DNA of 64,000 nucleotides from NCBI GenBank assembly GCA_024362935.1, contig JANCRA010000003.1:51993844-52057843 (forward strand). Direction: 5' to 3'. The notes under the pieces are model-generated. The model did no database searches, was not told the origin of the DNA, and was given only the letters and a program-made list of their open reading frames with translations. A program made the position numbers and the translations under genes. Positions within the stretch are counted from its first letter, which is position 1. Each line of letters begins with the position of its first letter. The DNA comes from Setophaga petechia (Eukaryota > Chordata > Aves > Passeriformes > Parulidae). Below, piece by piece: positions 58,082 through 64,000 of this stretch.

Positions 58082-59712
58082 CCCCTCCTCTGCAGGGGTG
58101 CAACAGTAAATGATGCACACAAATATTCCATAAAAGAAGCCCTAACTCCTGTGCCATGCTATCAGGCTGCTCCAGGCTCCTCTTTATTAAAGACTGCTAA
58201 ATTCCTTCACAACTTCTGTCACTTATTGAGCAGAAAGCAACCCTGTGGGGAAAGCACCTAAAAAGCCCTTGGATCCCCCTTTTTAATCTCATTTTTACAT
58301 CCATTCTTGCACGTCCTCTCAAGGTTTAAGATTATCCAGATAATAATCTGAATTTTTGCAGTCCTAAGACAATGTCTAAAACCCTGAACTGTTTTTTTTG
58401 TCATAGCACGATCTTCTTTCAAAGAAAGAAAAACATCTGAAATGTAGTGAGCAAAGGAGAAAAGCAATTTTTTACTTCTGTGAAACCAATCATTAGCGGG
58501 GTCCTCCATGGGATCAGTTCTGGGGATGATGCTTCTTAACATCTTCATTAATGGCCCAGCCAGCACATTTTGGAAAGTACTTTGGCTGGGAACAAAGTGG
58601 TTTTCTGCTATTCTCTTTGAAAAAAAAAAAAATCGTCAAAAAAAAAAAAAAAGGGCAGGAGGGCAATAAAGGAAAAAAGAGAGTAAATGGGTGATGAGAA
58701 TTTTAGAAGAAGGAAGCTCTGACATAAGTTTTCAAGCACACCTCTGCATTACAAAAGCTCCAACACTTCTCAGATCCAAAATCTCTTTTCATTATTACAC
58801 TATTTGGATCATTTTTAAAGTAAAAAGTTGAAAACATCACACATATCTAAATTATAAGTTCTAGTTGGCAGCCACATTTATCATACATCAACTTCAAAAC
58901 CATTGATTTTAGTTTTGCCTAAAAATTGTTTTAGTTATTAGTGAGTGCACTTAACTCATGATAAATCGCATTTAAACCCAACTCAGATTTTTCCGCTGGT
59001 TTAACTAAACTAATTTAAAATTCCACTGTCCACAAAAGTGGAACAATTCTGAATTTATGTGACATAATCTGAGTGCCTTAATCTGATAAAACCTAATGGA
59101 AGGCAACTCCTAAGTGACTTCGAACATTTGGCAAATTTCTCTGAGCTGCCCTTCCAATATGTACCCTCTGGATCAAGACTGGGAAAATGGACAGGACAGT
59201 ACTTGCATGGGTACACACCTTTCTAGCCTGCTAAAAACCTGTTAAATGCAGGATTTAATCAGAGCTTTACCTTGGAAACTCTTTGCCTGTAGGTAAGAAT
59301 AGCTTTTAGAAAACTGCCCAAAGCAGTGTTTATTAATCCCATTGCTAAAAGAAGTTGTTCTCTCAGCTTGCCTCGCCGCAGATAAGGACAAGGTCACACA
59401 CTTCACTCCTCAAATGCTTTTTTCTGCCTGTTGGCTTTGACACAGCACTTGTCAGGTTAGTTTTGGGTTACAGCCTAGTTATTCTCTCCTGCACAGAGCA
59501 TCAGGCTCTTCCTTCCCACTGCATCCCCCCAAACCCTTACAGCAAACCCTCACCACAGCAGACAAAGTGCCTGCCACAGAGCACAGTCAGCCTCAGCAAA
59601 CACAAAACAATTCCTCTAACATCAGCCAATCAAAAGGATTTTTGTCTTTTTGCCTTGTTTCTTAATGCAGCCAGTCCTCAGTATTTCCACACGAGGTCAC
59701 CTATGCCGGTTT
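58082..59712. other. Gene-free stretch with one CR1 fragment
   Basis: Besides the CR1 fragment at 58493-58565, it holds two adjacent A runs at about 58620-58632 and 58639-58652. The rest is AT-rich, with no exon-like frame. Confidence 0.6.
58493..58565 (+). mobile_element. CR1 LINE reverse-transcriptase fragment
   Basis: Translated from 58499, the segment reads G-S-S-M-G-S-V-L-G-M-M-L-L-N-I-F-I-N-G. That keeps the spacing of the conserved non-LTR reverse-transcriptase block G-x-P-Q-G-S-x-L-G-P-x-L-F-x-I-F-I-N-D. The Q is replaced by M, and the downstream catalytic region is not found here. About 70 bp remain, in a highly degraded neighbourhood. It is a relic of CR1 ORF2, not a functional gene. 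The frame match over 19 codons makes chance unlikely. Confidence 0.65.
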
Positions 59713-59807
59713 AAATAGAGAACACAAGTTATAAATTCATATAAATAGAGAATATAAGTTATAAATTCATATAAATAGAGAATACCAGTTATAAATCCAT
59801 ATAAATA
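59713..59807. repeat. 30-bp tandem repeat, three units
   Basis: Units start AAATAGAGAA at 59713, 59743 and 59773, contain AGTTATAAAT and end CATAT, with a partial fourth (AAATA). Differences are few: ACAC, TATA or TACC before AGTTATAAAT, and one C in the third unit's CCATAT. Confidence 0.95.
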
Positions 59808-61438
59808 TCAGTGTGTGATTAAGATTTACCTGAGGGGGATGTCTGAGTACAAGGCATGAGCAGTTTCTGCCACTTATTTTAGTCATGGTTACAGCCCCTT
59901 TGGAAACTCTCAAGGTCACACAATTATCCACCTCCACTGGCTCCCACTTCTTCAGCATCCTCCACATATTTTGAGTTAGCAGACACTCCTGAGGCACCCT
60001 AAACATCTCAGCCTAAATATTCCTCTGCTGCTGCAGCTGCTCATCGCCTGCCCCTGTTTGAGCCAAGCCCAAAGATCTCTGCAGCACCCAGCAGGGCTAA
60101 TGATGCTGGGGGGATGAGCACAAAAGAGCACAGCCTCCCTCCAGCTGAGGCAGGTGTCAGACCCCTCACAAGTACCTGGAGGTGACACAAAAGTGGCAAT
60201 TAGTTGTCATTTCAATAGCAAGGCTGCTTTCTTGGCCGTGGAGAACGTGAGCTTGCACAGAGCGCAACAATTTTCCATCCTAAATCTGATTTTTTTGAAA
60301 GTACTTTACAGCTCCTGCAGAGATGGAGCATTAAGCCACAACGCCTTGAACAGGTTGTGTAATGATCAAAGCTTTAAAAAAAAAAAACAAACACAACAAA
60401 AAAACAACCAAAAACCCCAAAACTTCTTTGCCATTTTGAGGAACCTCTTGAAAATACAGACAGAAACTTTCCTATTATCACTCAGATGTAACTGAGATTT
60501 CCTAAAATTACTCTGCACCAAAAAAAAAAAAAAAACCAAACCTAAAAACCCAGCAGAAATAAAACCAAACCCCAAACAGAGGAAAAACATATTATTCCTT
60601 TGCAAGCAGAATGATATTTACATGTCAGTGGCTTATTTCATGTCCTTACCATGCCATTTATCTAGATCACATGCCTTAGGTGTCAGATTGCATGGGGAGG
60701 GCTTCTTTTTCTCTTCTGCCCACAAAATCTGGCCCAAATACACCTTTTTTGATAACTTGTTTCCTCGCCCATAAGTGTAATATCCCCAAGAAAATGCCTG
60801 GTTTCAATAATTCAAGCATTTCTGAAAAGAATAAATGTCATAGAAAATAATAATTCCTGAGCAGTTCTGGCAATGTTTGATATAAAAAGGAATAAATTGA
60901 CTGAGAACTTTATTACAGAGTCTTCCAGGGAAAAATGGTTTCCTTATTACATTGGGCAGGGGTCACAATTGTGAAACAGAGAGAATTTCTGCCATACTAG
61001 ATTGGAGTTTACAGGCACACAACAGCTGAAGATATGTTTAAATCATATGGAAAAGGACAAAAAAAATTAAACTGATACCTTAAAAAAAAAAATTCTATTT
61101 CAACTTGTTTCTAAAAATGAACAAAACCATGCAGAAACATGAGGTCTTTTAGGTCACAATGTAGGTGAATTTTTTGATTCAGATTAATCTGTGATGTGAA
61201 GAGTTCATCAGCCTGACTCATGATTTGAACACCAGTAAAAGTAATGTTGTAAAACCACAGCTTTCATCACCTCATCTTTTTAATAATCCCTCGAGTCCTT
61301 TTTGGACTCTGAGATTTTTCTCCAGCAGCTTGTTGTGTGTGAGAGAATTTCCTGACCAGCCCTGATCAAAGGAAGATGCCCCTTACAGAAAAACACTTGG
61401 CAATGTAAAGTTCTCACAACAGCCACAGTTGCTCTTTG
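59808..61438. other. Gene-free stretch with A/C-rich tracts
   Basis: No gene recognised. Two A-rich tracts with AAC and ACCCC words lie at about 60374-60422 and 60520-60582, each starting with a run of at least 12 A. They are similar in style to the tract at 52271 and look like decayed simple repeats. Confidence 0.6.
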
Positions 61439-61655
61439 GTTACATCTGTACCAATAAATAAAAAATAAAATAAATTTTTAAAATTATATTTATATATATA
61501 TATATATACACACACATACAATGTATAAAAATATATTTTATATATTTATATATAAAATTTATTTTAAATATTTTAATATATTTTATATAAAATATTAAAA
61601 ATTAAAATAAATAAAGAATATCAATGAGAATATTATATAATATAAGAATAATAAG
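61439..61655. repeat. AT-rich low-complexity block with (TA)n/(CA)n
   Basis: About 215 bp of almost pure A and T. It includes a (TA)n run at about 61491-61506, a short ACACACACA run at about 61507-61517, and then repeated AAATATTTTA/TATATTTTAT words. No unit is stable enough to call a satellite. Confidence 0.9.
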
Positions 61656-64000
61656 TACTCTGAGCAGTTCTCTGTCCCTAGGGCCAAATCCCATGGAATT
61701 GTCCACACAGAAATCAGTGAATCTCCAGCACTGTGCTGGCCTTATCTGCCTGTGGAGGATGCTCCACAAAACTCTCAAAATAGAGCCAGGAGTTCTCCAG
61801 GAGGACAGGTTAGGGATCAAGAGAACATTTAACATTACCTTTAAATAACTATGTTTGTGTGCCTGCAAACTGCCACTGTTTAATTTACTGAATTAAAGCC
61901 ACACAGGCAGCTTTTGCACATTTTTTTAATTATTTGAAGTGCCACATGAATGGGTCAGTGTCACAGCTCACTGGGTCACACACATGTAGAAATGGTACAT
62001 TTTACAGCTTGATAGATTTCTGTGGTTCAGCCTTACTGCTAGGTAAAACTTAAATCAGTGCACTTCTTCAAAACCACAGATTTACACAAATGAAACAAAG
62101 CTGCAATGGATTGAAAAGATTTCTTATATCAGAGAGTGACTCAGCTTCTCAAACAGCTCCTAGGGGAGGACAAATATCTTCCACAACACAGCCCTGACTG
62201 TTCTGGGGGCTAAATCCTGCTTTGCACTGTCTGACATACCCCTGGTGTCACCTTCAGCATCCTTATGCCATTATATCCCAGAGTCAATCCACATAGGCCT
62301 TCTCAAAATTCAAAGTTCATAAGCTGTCTCAAAATTCCCCCCAAAAGCATTTCCTTTGCAATGCAGACACAAATGAGGGCTAACAGGAAGAAACTCTTGT
62401 TTACACTCCATGCTGGTGATGCAGAGCTGGGGAACTTCTGCTGCCCTTGATGTTCTGCTTGCACTGACAAGAGAGGAGTTGCTCTGCATAACTTCCCCTG
62501 AAACTTCTTTCCATCCTTTTCCATACCTTGCCTTGAATTATTTTGAAATGTGCTCTGAGCTACAGCAAACATAAATTCCTTTTCCCAGGAGAAAGCTGAG
62601 AGGTTGCAGAGCTGTCACTTATCTCCCAGGATTCTTTAATTGTTTGTTCAGTCTGGGGGAAAGATTTTTAAAACACTTTGGTTTAAAGAAGGGTGATTCC
62701 TTATTACAGCAGTGGCTAGATCACAGCTTATTGTACTTCTTATCACCTCCTCTGATAAAAGAAAAGAGCTTATTTTAGAACAAACTGTCAGTGGCATTGA
62801 ATAGAATCGGGATTGCTGCTTCAGGGTTGGCAGAGACTCTGGAGATCAGCAGGAATATTTGTCATTGTCACCAGCTGCTATTAATGCAGCATTTTATTTG
62901 AGAATTCCAACTCCCAAAAGACAAAAGACACTTGTCAGCTCCCCGAGGAGGGGAAGGCTGCAGGCTGGTGTGTGTCCTGCATTTAGCACTTCACAGCTTC
63001 CCTGGGACTGCTCAGAACAGGAGTCAGCAAAACGACCAAAAATCACCAAAAAACAAAACACAAACAACAAAAGCACGTCAAAATCTTGAAGTTGCACTTT
63101 GTGGGGCGAGGGGAACAAACTTTGCTGCAGCCCTGGAGTCACACCAGCTCAAAATATGAGCTCAGATTTGAGCCTGAGCTTCACTGAGAAAGCCAGCCTG
63201 AAGGATGGGAGAGGCTCGGTGGTGTCTCCTTGTGGATGGAGGTTTCATCTCACAGGAACAAGAACTCAGCCCACGTGCAAAACCCAGCCCCAGTGGCAGG
63301 AAAGAAATTAAGGGAAAGTTCTCTGCAGGGGAGAAATTTAACAGCTGTGAGGATTGCTGCCCTCCTGCTGCTTTAATCACTGCCAGAGCTGCCTCCCCTG
63401 CTCTGCCCAGCCTGTAAAAGAGAAATCCTCATTACCTATTAAAGAGTCATTTTCTTCTATAAACAGATTTCTTGGGATGCATAGTGATAACTTTATTTGC
63501 CCCTGCTGGAGAAGACAGGATGTTTAAGTGTCCAGAAAAGGTATTCTATCCATTTGCCTTCTTGCAATAGTTAGCAAAACAGAAATTGGAATAATTACCA
63601 GTGCAGACATCTCCACTCTTCCTTACCAACAGGATTTTTAGACCTGGGAAAAATTTTACGACCTGTAAGGCAAGAAATGGATGAATTTAACCACTGGCTG
63701 AATTTAAAAAGGTAATCAGTTGCAAAATCCTCACAGACAAAAAAAGAAAAAAACTTATGCTATTATTTTTTAATTGATAATACATGTATTTATTCACATA
63801 ATGCATCATTAACACACTGCTTCATCACCTGAACATTCAAATGCACAAGAAGCAGCAGTGCCTCATAACCATTGCAAACAAAAGCCAGTGTTACTCTGAA
63901 AAAGAAACGGGCTTTGACTTTTATTGAATTATAAAATCTCTTTCTTATTTTTTTTTCCTCTTTTGAATTCATACCAGAAATACATTTATCTAACTTTGGA
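61656..64000. other. Gene-free stretch to the window end
   Basis: The possible CR1 scrap at 62801-62851 is the only repeat I can suggest. Slightly GC-richer DNA at 62.9-63.4 kb has overlapping frames of 70-82 codons on both strands without domain features. Confidence 0.55.
62801..62851 (-). mobile_element. Possible CR1 3'-end scrap
   Basis: AATAGAATCGGGATTGC followed by AGGGTTGGCAGAGACTCTGG and AGATCAGC resembles the reverse complement of a CR1 3' terminus (octamer repeat, GGTTGGAAGGGACCTCTGGAG). Similarity covers only about 50 bp and stops. It may be chance. Confidence 0.35.

Noticed and set aside
61439..61655. AT-rich block as a replication origin or matrix-attachment site
   Set aside because: Base composition alone cannot support either; it is simple-sequence DNA.

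Overview
The window looks like gene-free euchromatin from a bird, most likely a passerine (songbird). It is AT-rich, has very few CpG dinucleotides, carries many A- and T-homopolymers, and has no multi-exon gene, tRNA, rRNA or recognisable conserved protein. The bird assignment rests on repeats. CR1 LINE 3' tails are present at about 14.9 kb and 51.6 kb, with older or coding-region CR1/L3-type fragments at 4.5, 43.7, 48.6, 58.5 and possibly 62.8 kb. There are also several LTRs of kinds I associate with songbird genomes. Family names are from memory and were not checked against a repeat library.

Layout. At 3.0-3.6 kb there is a long imperfect inverted repeat with arms of about 155-175 bp, resembling a foldback or MITE-type element. 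One LTR family (start TGTCACAG, internal CCAAT box, AATAAA signal) occurs six times: 7.1, 9.7 and 30.0 kb, then 44.2, 52.6 and 53.8 kb. Three copies keep matching 5-bp target-site duplications and are solo LTRs. Other LTR-type elements lie at 34.2-34.85 kb and 57.53-58.08 kb (the latter with a 4/5 matching duplication), and possibly at 17.45-17.89 kb. Tandem repeats are a five-copy 39-bp minisatellite at 7.8-8.0 kb, a composite minisatellite of about ten units of 78-115 bp at 39.9-40.85 kb, a three-copy 30-bp repeat at 59.7 kb, a pentanucleotide array inside the 9.7 kb LTR, an 85-nt polypurine run at 38.0 kb, and an AT-rich block at 61.4-61.65 kb. A ~270-bp unclassified sequence occurs twice in direct orientation, at 46.2 and 48.2 kb.

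Coding potential. All open frames longer than about 170 codons but one run through a tandem repeat or an LTR and are explained by it. The exception is a 264-codon frame at 30335-31129. It begins inside an LTR and continues about 735 bp into unique sequence. It matches no family I recognise, and I treat it as probably non-coding but worth checking. No genes act together here. The biology of the window is repeat insertion and decay, plus a few AT-rich stretches that could be conserved regulatory DNA, which cannot be judged without comparative data. I did not find a convincing new biological system.
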